Notes under the pieces: model-generated
The model's database searches: none
Seen by the model: the letters and a program-made list of their open reading frames with translations, nothing else
Told to the model about the DNA's origin: nothing
Translations under genes and position numbers: made by a program
Shown: positions 36,280 through 48,473 of the stretch, piece after piece
How positions within the stretch are numbered: the first letter of the stretch is position 1
Layout: the number at the start of each line of letters is the position of its first letter
Assembly (NCBI GenBank): GCA_009760855.2
Contig: WPIO01000258.1
Location: 1 to 64,000 of the forward strand
From: Cristatella mucedo
Taxonomy: Eukaryota > Bryozoa > Phylactolaemata > Cristatellidae
Length of the DNA stretch: 64,000 nt
Direction: 5' to 3'

Positions 36280-37350
36280 TGAGTAGCATGAAAGTAGCAG
36301 CTCAGGACCACTGAAAAGGATGTGCTACAGTCGGCAGCTGGAGACCAGTTGTCTTTGTGTGCGAATTTTTGTTGTGGTTTTCATCCTTAGACGTGCAGAG
36401 CAAAATCTTGTGATGCAAACGGTCTTTAAGTAGAGGAATGTAAAAGCTAATGTATTGTCCATAAAGAATCTGAGGTCATGTGGAGGACGAAACCGATGCA
36501 GCAGTTTAGTTTGGTATTATGGAGCCGAGCCGTAGCAGGTCCCATTAGTCAGTGTAAGAACTTTGCTCTGTAAGTTTATCAAGCAATTAACAAACATTGA
36601 AGCTTTTTTTTTTGGCCATGGAGAAGCATGGTAAAACCTCCGATACTTAAAAACTAGCCTTGCAACCATATTAATGGACAGCTGCAGTGGCCTAGCGGCC
36701 TTTTTGATAGCCCAAGCCTAGGGGAATGCAATAATGCCGAGCTGGTTTGACCCAGCGATTATGGTGCTCGCCCTGATGAAGGTCTGGCCGAGGTCACTGG
36801 CTCGAGCCCTGTGGCACATGTGAAGTGCCTGAATAGATGTTCTCTTCTGACGCTATACAAATAAATTATAAAAATATAGCCAAGACAGGTCCAATGAGCA
36901 AGTTAAATCATTTGCAAACTACTTTGGAAGAAAGTTCCTAATCTTAGACAGGTATCGCACTTGATGGCTAGCTGTGGAAGCAGTCATCTGAAAGACACTT
37001 GCAAAATGTAGGCATCTGTCGAAGATAATAGCTAAATTCCGAGCACGCAGTGATAATTGCACTACAACCTCAACCTATAATAAGAGCAGAGCCTTCTAAT
37101 ACAGCCACATGATTAGGGTGCCCAATGAGCAGAAGTTCAGTTTTTTCCTCGTTTAGTTTAAGCAAATTTGCCGACGTTCAGTAAAGAACGTCATCAAGGA
37201 AAGCGTCATGTTTATCGGTTACTGAAGCAGATTCCGAATATTTAAATGAATAATACAATTGAATGTCATCAGCATTATACGGACAGCCCATTCCATGAGT
37301 ACGAATAACTTTTCACTGAGGTTAAGTATTAATTCAAAACCGCAAAGAAC
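36280..37350 (-). mobile_element. LINE-2 second copy, interrupted by a SINE
   Basis: Repeats the LINE-2 order seen at 34.2-35.2 kb in the same orientation: AAGTAGCAGCTCAGGACCAC, GTCTTTAAG, GCTAATGTATTGTCCA and CCCAATGAGCAGAAGTTCAG all have partners there. A SINE-B copy is inserted at 36737-36872. Confidence 0.8.
36737..36872 (+). mobile_element. SINE-B copy nested in LINE-2
   Basis: Plus strand: GATTATGGTGCTCGCCCTGA, GGTCTGGCCGAGGTCACTGG, CTCGAGCCC (B-box region), CATGTGAAGTGCCTGAATAG, then a decayed LINE-1-like tail (ATGTTCTCTTCTGACGC) and an AT-rich end. It interrupts a LINE-2 copy, so it inserted later. Confidence 0.75.
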
Positions 37351-37611
37351 TGAGGAAAGTACCTTCAGCCTGGGGCAGGGACATATTCGTCAGTGTTGCT
37401 GCATAGTGTATCATTGGCTACACGAATGAGTACATTTTTCGTAGAGCACCAACACTTAAACCCGATCAACTGAGGTTACGACATCATTGAACGATAAGAC
37501 ATTTAAACAACCTGCTATTTATAGTATTTTGTGTATCCCTGTGAATACATTTCTTTTCAAACTTACACTTTGCAAATAAGATCACTAATCATATTGATTT
37601 GCTTGCTTTGC

Positions 37612-37727
37612 AGAAAGAGAGGGGGAGAGACAGAGATAGAGAGACTCTATATATATAACTCTCTCTCTATCTCTCTATGAGTTTTAGGTCAACGTGGGTG
37701 CCGTGAACATATATACGTATACATATA

Positions 37728-37814
<87 letters not shown>

Positions 37815-37866
37815 GGGGAGAGAGAGAGAGTTATAGGTCATCATGGGTGCCGTGAAAATATCAAAA
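37612..37866. repeat. Compound GA/TA microsatellite inside a short duplication
   Basis: Two blocks of about 35 bases, GAGTTTTAGGTCAACGTGGG onward at 37679 and GAGTTATAGGTCATCATGGG onward at 37828, both continue into TGCCGTGAA. Each is preceded by a GA/CT-rich run, and the space between holds (TA)n plus (GA)n. The unit of roughly 150 bases was therefore duplicated in tandem. Open frames across it are low-complexity. Confidence 0.8.
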
Positions 37867-38786
37867 TTAGTATTCATGTTATTACAGTTAATGCTTGGTG
37901 GCATCATTTCTGCTGTTACAGGAATTGGTTGCATCACACCTTCGCAGTCCGTTTTTGATTCCTGTTCTGTACTACTCATACGAGGGACAGTAAGTTTTGA
38001 AATGATCTGCCTTTTAAGTGTATTCAATTCCAATTGGTGCTGTTGACCCGCTTCCTTATTATTTATGATTCCTAGGGCCAATTATTCAATTATTGTTCGA
38101 GGCTATCTCTTCCATTTCTTAAGAACATCTTTGCACTTACTCAGATTTTAATATTTCTTAAAATTACGTTTCAAGCGGCTATGCTTTATTAAGGCTAGGT
38201 TGTCACTAGTGCATTAGGTAACGTAGAAATTGGTTTACTGTTTCACTTGGGTTTCGTCACATTTTTCAATATCTCTCAGAACGATCAGTTAAAACAATAA
38301 AGATACTAAATATCTCAAGATTATGTCTGCCTATCACCTATCGGTACTATGACTTTTTATCGTGACCATACTTGCTCCTAATATCTCTAAGTATTTTTTA
38401 ACTAAAATGCAGTGGCTGAGTAAGGTTTTGGCTTAAAGGCTTTTGCCTGTCTATAGTGGGGGCGGATATAGAAAGCGCAGGGTTTCTTTTTGTGCTTTGG
38501 TCTGCCGATCACAGTAAACGACGAATTAATGTCCTCTTTCCAGTTCACGATGAACCGCTAAGTTCGTATGGAGTAAAAACTATGAATAAGTGATTTTGCA
38601 TCATAACGGTATCACTAATATGAAGGACTTTGCCTCTCCCACCCCCAGACATAAAAAAATGTTGGGACTCAGCGAAGGAAATCTCAGCAAAAAAATTCTT
38701 GACTCCCTCCAGTTGAACAGCTAATTGCTCCCCTTTTCTATAGCTTATTACGTCAAAGATCTAACTCTAAAGGCGGCTGCCGATTA
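37867..38786. other. Unassigned intron DNA
   Basis: No recognised repeat or exon. A GC-richer patch at 38450-38560 has no identity I can name. Confidence 0.45.
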
Positions 38787-38945
38787 AATAAATTCAATTT
38801 AATCGTTAAGTGCCCTAAGAAAATTGAATATATTTTTAGGCACCACACATATGCCACAGGCTTGAGTTGGGGATCTTGGTTATTGAATGCATTCACCTTT
38901 AACAACGGTCAATGCTAGCAACTTAACCACTAGACCAGACAAGCC
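38787..38945 (-). mobile_element. SINE-B copy
   Basis: On the minus strand: TCTGGTCTAGTGGTTAAG (A-box side), a decayed B-box region (CCAACTCAAGCC), GCATATGTGTGGTGCCTA, then a tail like that of LINE-1 (AATTTTCTTAGGGCACTTA). Third copy of this SINE with the same LINE-like tail. Confidence 0.7.
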
Positions 38946-39891
38946 ATTTTTGGTATATTTATACTTACCTGCAACGAAGAGGTTTTTTATCCTCTGCGGT
39001 CACTATGATTTTTTTATCATTTCTAAATATGTATTTTTTATCTGTTCAACTAATCTCCCATTAGTCTGTCTACATGGATTACGTGACTGTGTTTCACAAT
39101 TAGAAAAGGGGAATGGAGCTCTATGCAATCCAATTGTCAGCTATAAAGCCACAGTGAGCTAAAACCACAGCCTTGACACTGTGCTACGGACCGGTGAAGT
39201 AAAGGTAGTAGATGAATGCGTCTTTTCCTGTTTCTCTTTTCTTGCCTTTAATTGTCTTTCTTTCTGCCAGTCCTCATACTGTAAGGGGTAGTCATCCTGG
39301 ATGGGCAATAGGACTTATTTACAAATGCATAGCTCAATTTTACAGGCTCTTGTTTGCTGATGCATTCAGTGACACAAAGCAAAAACCTCTTTTGTGTGTC
39401 TTTGTTCTAAAATGTTGGCTCATTCCAAATTATGATTAAGTGACGGTCAGTCGTTGAGAAAGTAAAGAGAGGTTAGCTCGGTTGGCTGCAAAGTGGACAC
39501 TCGGCTTTTTCTTTATGCCGATATGGCGATTTTTATTTATCGCCGGCTGAAAGGAACACCTCCCCTTCAATAAAAATTGCTTAGCATCTTTTCTAATTTA
39601 TCCGAACGTTTTAATAAACTCGGTATTCTAGAGAGATTATAAAACAATAACATACCCGGTTTAGCACCTTTCACATGCCACCCCTCTACGTTTTTGCAAA
39701 TTCGCTGCTTTGCTGATTACTTAGATCTGGCATCGTATCTTGTTGGTGTTGAACTCTTCTTCTGTAGTCGCACCTGCTTAAGAAATTGAAACGTCTAAAA
39801 AAAATTTAGCTGAGCTTTAATTAGCATGTATAGTCACTAAATTCACGGGCTGAAAAGACTATATCAATTTGCAGAAATTGAATCATTCTAG
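38946..39891. other. Unassigned intron DNA
   Basis: End of the 8.1-kb intron between exons C' and C. No repeat or further exon recognised. Confidence 0.45.
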
Positions 39892-40056
39892 GTACTTTGC
39901 GACAGTGACGCCATATATGTCTAACCATGACCTTCGGACATGGCTGGACCAAAACCATCAATGGCAGCTGACATGGCAGCGTTGTGTGCGAATTGCCTAT
40001 CATGTGGCTTTGGCACTGCAAACTCTTCACACTGGGATGCCAGGCGCAAGATGCAG
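39892..40056 (+). CDS. Protein kinase exon C: hinge, helices D and E
   Basis: Acceptor AATCATTCTAG, donor GATGCAG|GTACTA; starts with one base completing a codon and ends in phase 2. It reads YFATVTPYMSNHDLRTWL (strand 5, hinge, helix D) then LTWQRCVRIAYHVALALQTL and HTGMPGARC (helix E and the lead into the catalytic loop). The pattern LxWxxRxxIAxxxAxxLxxLH is typical of RLK/Pelle/IRAK kinases and not of tyrosine or AGC kinases. The junction with the next exon gives ARCRRVIVHRD. Confidence 0.85.
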
Positions 40057-41217
40057 GTACTAGAGCTCCCTGCAACTTGCATTTAACTGACAGCTCTTGG
40101 TTTGGATTAAAGTCTGATCTTCAAACAGTCTGGCTCCTACATAGGTCAATTTGTTGACCTGGACTGAAAGGAAAGACATAATAGTTAAGCAAATCTCTTG
40201 GAATAATTATTTTTTATTATAAAAGTTAAATTAATTGCATTCATTGAGTAATATTTGCTCCAGCCTGAATTAAAATCAGGACATTCATATCTTCTTCAAA
40301 GTCTCGACTATTGGTTGTCAGAAAACCTCTGTTTCCTAAAAATGGATAAAAAATAACGTTTGCTTCTTAGATTATTTAGAAAAATGTAGATGGGCAGAAC
40401 TTATATTTATCAGTAAAACTCTGCTAATAAATATAAAGAAGAGCAAAAGCTACATTTATTTTTATCAGCAATATTCTGCTGATAATTCTTAGGTTAAACT
40501 CTGAATTATATCTGCCTTCTGGTTTTTATCAGATAAACGTGCTTAAGCATTATTTTCTTATAATAGTCATCCACATACGGTCACGTGAAAGGTAAAATGA
40601 AAAAATGTGCTGCCTTGGCAAAGTTTGTGCTAGAAAATAGCAGAAAATGAGCAGGGTGGGGTATCGCATAGACAAATCTGCTTAGGGTTCCACAAATAAC
40701 TGCCATCCAATTCAATAAATCATCGTATAGATGCAATCTCGATATTAAACGTCAGACAACTGGTTCGCTTCAAAGTTAAACAGAATAACTTACTGATTGT
40801 ATATGCACAAATTCATACTGATCTGGCAGTATCGCCAAGATAAACCTGGTCAGCCAGCCATTTCACACTTTCGAACTTTGATACAGCTGCCAGTTTTCCA
40901 CAAAGCTTTGCTAAACTGCTGTTTTTCTGTAGCATAATATAGAATACTGTTTCAGGTTTACTCACTAATTTATGCCATTGGGCTTGAGCACTCTCTTGCT
41001 ATAGCATCTGATGTCCCGGCCCAAAGATTAGCCCAAAGACGTCAAGCAGCAATAAAGCTGTCATTTTCACGAGATTCATAAACCGTGATTCGCTGCAAAC
41101 ATTAGAGGAAAGCATGCTTGGATGGATTTCCCAGTAAATTTCAGCAGACTTTCGTTGTCGAACCTTTGCCTCAGTTAGACCAAAGTCCAAAGGCAGCCTT
41201 AAATAATCCAACTAGAA
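40057..41217. other. Unassigned intron DNA
   Basis: AT-rich with two similar small hairpins (40406-40431 and 40462-40485, each with a TTATCAG half). No exon or known repeat seen. Confidence 0.45.
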
Positions 41218-41345
41218 TAATAGCAATGATAATAATAATACGACATTTTATATAGCACCCTCAGAGAACTTAATCTGATTCTATGCACTTCACGTGTGCA
41301 GCAAAGAAAGTGCCATTAAATAGTTAGAGGTGGCTGAATAAACAG
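41218..41345 (-). mobile_element. LINE-1 3' terminal fragment
   Basis: GATAATAATAATACGAC, then the terminal motif CACCCTCAGAGAACTTAATC and GCACTTCACGTGTGCAGC. No coding part remains. Confidence 0.75.
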
Positions 41346-42437
41346 CTAAAATTACGTGGTTATGGGCAAAGCATGATTAGAGCTGCTATTTCAAAAAACG
41401 CTTCGTGCAACGTGGCTTTGATTCTAACTTCTACCAAATAATGTTCTATGTTTATATTCCAAATGTCTCGAGATTTGGCTTAGGCGCTCATCTTTTATGG
41501 CCTACAAGTGCCTAGGCCTGCCAGCCTCTCTACATAAGCAAACTACGAGACAGCTGCAATATCCATAACACATGTCGTGCACCTGTTGTTGTTTTTCACA
41601 TTGCAGACAAAAGTTTTCCGAGTTAACCAACACATTCTCAGCATAGTGCTTCGGGATGCATTCTCGTGCTGCGGCCTTAATGACCGGTTAGCAAGCTTTC
41701 CTACATAATAGAAATGACATAGAGCTGCCACGAACCGAAATATTGACTTCTTAATCTACAGCTCTGTATTGTAAGGCAGCAATCAAGATAGATTTGGTGT
41801 ATTTTCCTCCAAATTCGCCCGACGAAGCATCTTTGCCAATACTGGGTGACCTGTCTCAATATGTCATTACATAGATAAACTAGAGTCTGTCTTTTCTGAA
41901 TTCTTTTAACTGAATCACGTTGTCAAAAGATTCGCTTTTTTCGATGAATGACCTCATCTAAGCTGGTCCACCTATTGGTGACAGTCTGTCTGAACTTTTC
42001 CCACTACTACTGCATGTATTTTAGCTTTACCAATAGGACGCTTACAGTCAGAGCAAAAACTCTTCGGCCAAGCTTTACTTCCGTGAACCTTTCAGCTTTC
42101 TGCTGAGTTTAGGACAGGTCCTTACGTGCAACTTTAAAACACCTCAAACCCAGCACTTTAGCAAAGCAATTCCCGAGTGTGCATTAATTTTCTCTCGTGT
42201 GCAAATGCTCGCTAATTTGGTGAGCATAATCTCTCACCGCCTAAAATTAATGCACTGCAATTTTGTAATTGCCAGCAGTGTTTTCTTTCCCTAAGGGTTC
42301 AAACAAATATAGCTATAAATTGTGCTATATTACATTATTTTCAAGCGCATGCCCCATGCCGTCAAAATTAGAGATGAAACATATTGAGTGTCTGTCTAAG
42401 CAATTTAAATCAGAGATAAGACATTTCTATCGGCGGT
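41346..42437. other. Unassigned intron DNA
   Basis: No exon or recognised repeat family between two LINE-1 copies. Confidence 0.45.
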
Positions 42438-43408
42438 AATAATAATAATAATAATAATTTATTCGCCATAGCTCCCGGAGAGAACTCAATTTCTGTCTAG
42501 GCAGTTTTTAACTGCTGCAAAAAACGCAATATCGAATGGTTAGTTGAAGCATGGTTAATCAACAACAAAATTTGAATAACATGGTTTGGGTGACATGCAC
42601 GGGATCAGCATGCAAGTTTGGTTAGTGGCAGTAGGCACAGTGTCAGCACACATGCACACATAAAGGACGAATCACAGGGACCCACTAAATGCTGTAATCA
42701 ATATATGCGTTTTTTGTTTCTGTTTAAACGTGGACAAGTCATGAGATGCCGTGATGCAAGTCGTAAGCGAGTTTCAGGCCTTGGGAGCATACGACGTAAT
42801 GGCGCGGTTTCCAAAAGATTTGAGGCTCATATAGGTAAACAGTTTGATTCCCAAAAGCAGTTGGTGCGATGCTTAGCCTGGTTGAGGAGTAGACCTCATA
42901 GGAAGGCTGGAGCCAAAGAATAAAGGTACCTAAAAGTGAGTGACAAATCCTTAAAGTCGATGGGGTAATTTACTGGGAGCCCATGCAAATCGGCAAGAAT
43001 AGGTGCTATGCGACTACTGCTAGGCTCACGACAGACAACTGTAGCTGCCGAGTTTTGCACAAACTGCAGGGGCCTGAGCTAACAGGCCTGTAGACCAGCA
43101 AGAAGTGAGCTACACAAGTCCGGAAGGAATTTTGCAAATGCATGGACCAACTTAGATGTTCTATTCCTATCGAAACAAGCCCAAATTTTAGTAATGCTAT
43201 GTAGCTGAAAGTAGTCAGACATGATTGTGTAGCCGATGCCGTCGTCTAGCGAAAGGTCACTTTGGCACATGAAACCTAGATTTCATGCAGATTCAACAGG
43301 AGATATAATGGCAGTGCCAGTTTTGAGCGTCAGCCTTTCCAATTTCCGAATCACACTTCGTAAGCCCATAACTAGTAAGTTGGTGTTATTATCGTTTAAT
43401 TGAGGAAA
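42438..43408 (-). mobile_element. LINE-1 copy, post-RT to YxDD-proximal region
   Basis: Starts with (AAT)8 on the + strand, then a mutated terminal motif (AGAGAACTCAATTTCTGTCT). Post-RT sequence runs to about 43100 and the segment upstream to about 43400 (AACTAGTAAGTTGGTGTTAT equals LLVxG reading on minus). Many small indels. It ends where the homologous copies continue, so it is 5'-truncated. Confidence 0.85.
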
Positions 43409-43861
43409 GGTAGTTGAAGTCTTTTGATGTTTTACAATTTATTGCGTGGTTACCATAGAATTCTATTCTGTTCACGTTTAAAAAATATTCATAACTTAAA
43501 TTTAATAAAGTGAACGCACTGCTACGTTGCTGCACTCGGCAAAATAGTTGGTAAACAAAGCTAGATAAAATAAATGGTCCTTAAACTTAATAATCTAGAA
43601 ATTCCATTCCATATCCATTAAGACAATTTACCCTACTGCAGTGACGACTGCTGCAACTTAGGCATCCTCAACCCTTAATTTTAAGTAATGCTATCAGGCC
43701 ATCGAATGCTAAATCGTCCAGAAATTGGGATTAAACTCGTGTGACCTTAATTGCCACAAGAAGGATAATTGAAAATTTGGAACCACTCAGTTATTAAAGC
43801 GAATTAGCCGTAAAGCCAATTTTTTGATATCGCATATTTATGTTGTCATTAACCCTTATTA

Positions 43862-46800
43862 ATAGTAGTAATAATAATATGGCACTGGATAAAGCGCCTT
43901 CAGAGTAATCAATCTCTTTCTAGGCGCTTTACCTTTGCTGCAAAGGGGAACGTGTTTAATGGTGAGTAATAGGATGCCTGACAAACGAGCAAATTGAATA
44001 AAATGGTTAGGGGTGACACACACAGGGTCAGCTGCAAATGGGGTTAGAGGCAGCATGCACAGCATCAACACGAATAAGCACATGAAGGACGGTTCGCAAG
44101 GACCCACTAAATGCTGCCCTTAGTAGGTGCGTTTATAAGTTCTTTTTTAATGTGGTCAATTCAGAGTCAAGTCATCTGACACAAATCTGAAGGGAGTTCT
44201 ATTTTTTGGGAGCATACAAAATAAATGCTCGGTCTCCAAATGATTTCAGCTTTGTACGAGGGATTGGTAGACTCTTGTATTCTGAAAAGCATGTGTTACG
44301 ATGCTCGGTCATGTGGGAGAGTAGATCTGAGAGATAGGATGGAGCCAAAAAATAAAGTGACCAAAAAGTGAGCGCCGAAACTTTGAAGTCGATCCGTTGC
44401 TTGACTTGTGGCCAGCACAGATCGGCGAGTGGATTGATGTGGCAACTGCGACGCTCACGACAGACAAGCTTAGCTGTGGAGTTTTGACCCAGCTGTAATC
44501 AACTGTTTGCACATGCCGGTAGGCCGGCAAGCAGCGAGGTACAGAAGTCATGACGGGATGTCATAAATGCATGAAACAACTTAGACGTGGTATCCTTATC
44601 TAAACAAGCCCGAATTTTAGCATTGTTATGTAGCTGAAAGTAGGCAGATTTAACTGTGGAGCTGATGTGGTCGTCTAGCGAGAGGCATTTTGAAAATGGG
44701 ACCCAGATTTCAACTCTATTCAACTGGAGATACGCTGGCAGAGCCAATTTCGAGCGTCAGTCTTTCCAATTTCTGATTCACATTGTGTTTCCCCATAACT
44801 AGTAAGTTATTTTTAGCACAGTTTTAGAAATATTGCTGCCATCCATGTGCTGATGTCATCAATACATGCAGCAAGTGAGTCGAAAGAATTCGAGGTGCTC
44901 GAAGGCTGGGAGAGATCAAAGCAAAGGTACAACTGCGTGTCATCCACCTAGAAGTGAAAGCCTGGATTGTGCTTGGCACTCACACCAGCAGAAGGAAGAG
45001 TAGAAACCGTGAAAAGGACCTGACCTACCACGGACACCTAAGGTACCCCATACTTCAGAGGTACCTCGGATGATCTTTGCCTATTCACAGGCGAGATGAA
45101 ACACGGTGTAGAAGAACTTTGTGATCGATAGATCAAAAGCTGCCGAAAGATCGAGCGAAACAAGTAGAGACACTCTACCTATGTCTGCATTCCTAAGTAG
45201 GTCGATGTACACCCTAAGCAATGTTGACTCTGTGGAGTGATTAGCTCTAAAGCCATACTGGAACATACGAGCACGGTTTGAAGTTTCAATACATGAGTTC
45301 AGATGGTCTCCCGCGACCCGTTCCAGTGTCTTTGATAGGAAAGGTAGAAGATAGAGTGGGCGACGGTTGCTCAAGTTCTCTCGGTCTAGTGTAGCTTTCT
45401 GGAGAAGTGGTTAGACTATGGCTTTGTTGAGAGGTTTTTGGAAAATGACATGAGTCTAATGAGATACTAAGGATGTTAGTTATGCATGGCTGCAGCAGAT
45501 CAATGTAACATCAGAGCAGGACAGTGGGAATAGAGTCCAGAGGACTTGTTGTCTTTTTTGATTGGGATACCAACTTCAGGACTAGATCACTAGTGACCTG
45601 CTTAAACGTAGACATTGAGGTGCAGCCGGGAATTGGAGAACAGAAGTCTAGAGGGGGATGTTGTCATCATAGGGATGGACTCCCTGATCTTATTTATCTT
45701 CTGCACACAGAATCGAGAGAAGCGATATGCTAGATCCTCACAAAAATCATCAGGTAAGGAGCTAATCTGAGAGCGATTGAGTAGATAGTTGATTGTCGAC
45801 ATCAGCATTTTTGGATTGTGCATCTGAGATTCAACATTGGTTTTATAGAACTTATATTTAGCATTTGCTAGGATCGATTGGTACGACCTGCAGTAGTCTT
45901 CATAAGACTGTCGATGGACAGTCAGTCCTGATCTTTCGTATGCTTTTTTAAGCTTGCCCTAAGTAGACCTGGCTAGTTTAATGTCTGTGGTAAGCCAAAG
46001 GCCGTCTGGGCGAGGGCGCACAGTGAGCTTAGTTAGGGTTGCAAACTCGTCGAGCGGGTCAGTTAGTGTCTTGTTGTAGATATCTACTAATGATGACAGA
46101 TCAGAGGGAGGACTGAGCAGCAGAGGCGAAGCCGATATTCACGCACGGACAGCATAGGTGTCAAGGGTCTTGATGTGTCGCGATTCACAGGTTATTTTAG
46201 AGGAGTATGTGGGCACACACTGTAGATTGAATGAGATCTGCATGTGGTCGGATAAGTAGGATTAGGTAATAATTGTTTATGACAAAGTGCAGTCGTATGA
46301 GAAAATCTGGTCTAGTGCGTTACCCTTGATGTGAATTTGACCATGCAAATGAGCCGCAAGAAACAATGAGTCAGTCAATGCACGAAATTCAGTGCTGAAG
46401 GCTACAGATAAGTTAATTAAAGTTAGCGCTGAAATTACCCATAACGAGGAAGGATACATTTCTTGCACACAAAATCGTAATGACATCGGAGAAATCTGAG
46501 ATAAAAAAGCATTTGGTACCCTAGTAGGCGATAGACTACTGCCACTATCGGTAGCTTGTTTTCTGGTGAGACCAAGACAAACGATCTAAAAGACTGCTCC
46601 GAGGGAAATGCAAATGGATTTAAGTTAAGTTTTGAGGGCACGATAACGGCAACTCCACCTCCCGTTTTGATTGATCTATGGGTGCGAAAGAATGAGAAAC
46701 TAGTTGGGGTTGCGTCTTTATTATTTTATATATTATTTTGTGCGAGATTTATGGCTCATTAAGCAAGGATTCCAAAGGCAAGCGTTAAGTCTGGCCGATG

Positions 46801-47150
46801 GAGTTATAACAGGCCGGATGACACTAAGTTATAAAGATTCCCTGTGACGCATGTGGGGGAGCGTGCTGAGCAGTTCGAGACAATGCTAGGAATACCAAAC
46901 GAGAGGCTACTCAACTTTTGGGTCTGATCTGCCGGTTCAGACCACCGTGTGAGCTCCGGTTTGCTTTTTTTTTGTTAATGCAGAGTTCACAAATCTTAGC
47001 AACAGCAATAATATCTATGAATGCATTCAATCTACGATGACGAAGCGATAACAGCTGCTGACGATCATAGCTAACATGCATGTTACTAGCCACCGGCGTA
47101 TCTGAGGCAGCAGCCAGAGTGGGAGACCCAGCAGCCTGAAGCGATAAGCC
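43862..47150 (-). mobile_element. LINE-1, nearly full length (EN to 3' end)
   Basis: The longest LINE-1 copy, minus strand, about 3.3 kb. From 5': endonuclease start (YDRQQLLSLRHRRLNAFI near 47070), EN core (PIVAVVYRLLG near 46540), EN end (HIKGNALDQIFSYDCTLS near 46330, then SDHMQISFNLQ), linker (LLNRSQISSLPDDF near 45780). RT follows: LLPFLSKTLERV, YGFRANHSTESTLLRVYIDL and VSLLVSLDLSAAFD at 45374-45081. Then post-RT (44551-44309) and the 3' end with ATAATAATATGGCAC. The APE-type endonuclease plus this RT defines an L2/CR1-like element. Frames are broken many times. An ORF1 is not recognised upstream of 47150. Confidence 0.9.
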
Positions 47151-48124
47151 TTTATATATCCATAGACACGTAATTTCTTACGCGCTACGGTCAAATAAAA
47201 AGCACAATAACTTTAAACAGGTCTTATTTGTATCGTTTCCGTATACGATGCTTCGCAAGAACTTTGGTTTTCGGAAAAATTCTGCAACGAACATGAAACC
47301 ACGAGGGAGCTTTTTACGTCAGGAGGCGAGAATAAAGTAAACTTCGCAAAATTATGGTCAACTTATATATGCTTTCGCAAAACTGGACCAAGGGAAAGGG
47401 GTTTACCGACAATTGAACACGTGGCTTCTCGCCCTACGACGATTTTCCCTATACCAACCACCTTATACTACAATTGATCTATGTATAACAATTGATCTTT
47501 GACAAGTGGCCTAAGATCAGAAATAGGCAATAGAAACAAAACTGATAGAGGTCGGTTTTATTTGATCAAATTAGGTTATAAATCTGTAAATTAAGTTAAA
47601 TACCATTATAAATACTGTTAGTCAATCAGCTAGTATAAATTAATAAAATTGACAACTTGCGAAGTTATTCCTTGTTGAACGTGAAGATACTATATGAATC
47701 ATGGAGTCAGCGATACAGCATGGAATTTCCGAGCTTGGAAGTTCTACAACGAAAAAGAAACTTGGAATACTGAAAGTAATCGTTAATGCAGGCGGCACCA
47801 CCATATTCGTCGCATAGTTAGTTGAGCAGTTACAGTAACATTAAGACATATTTTATCTAGAACGTAATGAACATTTTTGACACTACTAAAAGAAAAAAAA
47901 TGTTGTACTAATAATACTGTTGCATCCAAATAAATTCTGACGGTCATCAATTAAATCCTAATAGTTTGTATCAATTGTCTTAATTGAAAACTGGGTATTA
48001 TTCTTATAAATTGACATGTAGATCAATTGTCGCAGAGGCCAGTTAGTACAGGCCAGTTGTCATAGGTCTAATAGTTGCTGACCAGATGTTATGTAGATCC
48101 AAAAACGACTTTTTCATCCTAGCT
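47151..48124. other. Unassigned intron DNA with TTCGCAA-type repeats
   Basis: Between 47260 and 47410 the motif CTTCGCAA/CTTTCGCAA followed by an AACT-TGGTC-like string recurs three times. At 47405-47420 the complement reads TTGTCGGTAAA, identical to 11 bases at the left end of the 12341 element. No exon recognised; 47420-48124 shows nothing else. Confidence 0.4.
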
Positions 48125-48285
48125 AAATATAGCCTCTTTTGTATAGCGACAGATGAGCCTTCATGGCTATCACAACCGCTTGCAGCAGAGATAAAGGATC
48201 GCTCACTGCAGGAATCGAACCCACGACCTCGGGTCCAAGGTCGTAAAAAGCAACCGATTTACCTAATGCGCCATCGCGGGTCACC
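48125..48285 (-). mobile_element. SINE-A copy (best preserved)
   Basis: Minus strand: GATGGCGCATTAGGTAAAT (A box), CGAGGTCGTGGGTTCGATTC (B box GGTTCGATTCC intact), CTGCAGTGAGCGATCC, body GGTTGTGATAGCCATGAAGG, and end TCGCTATACAAAAGAGGC. Both internal polymerase III promoter boxes match the tRNA consensus. Not a tRNA gene, because the sequence cannot complete an acceptor stem and continues into the SINE body. Confidence 0.85.
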
Positions 48286-48473
48286 AACATCATTTCTCTT
48301 GTAGGACAGTTAGTCGTAGGGTCAGCTAGTAGTCGTAGGCTCAATAGTGACCCAACCGGTAAAAGAATTTGGTTCAAAGTATCTTTACTGTTAGTCAGAT
48401 TGAAGATATTGATTGCCTTTACCATTTTTAAATTAAGATTTTACTCGCTACAATATTTTATTTTTTACAATAG

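Noticed and set aside
48125-48285. tRNA gene suggested by intact A and B boxes
   Set aside because: No closing acceptor stem and the sequence continues into a body shared by four other copies, so it is a tRNA-derived SINE.
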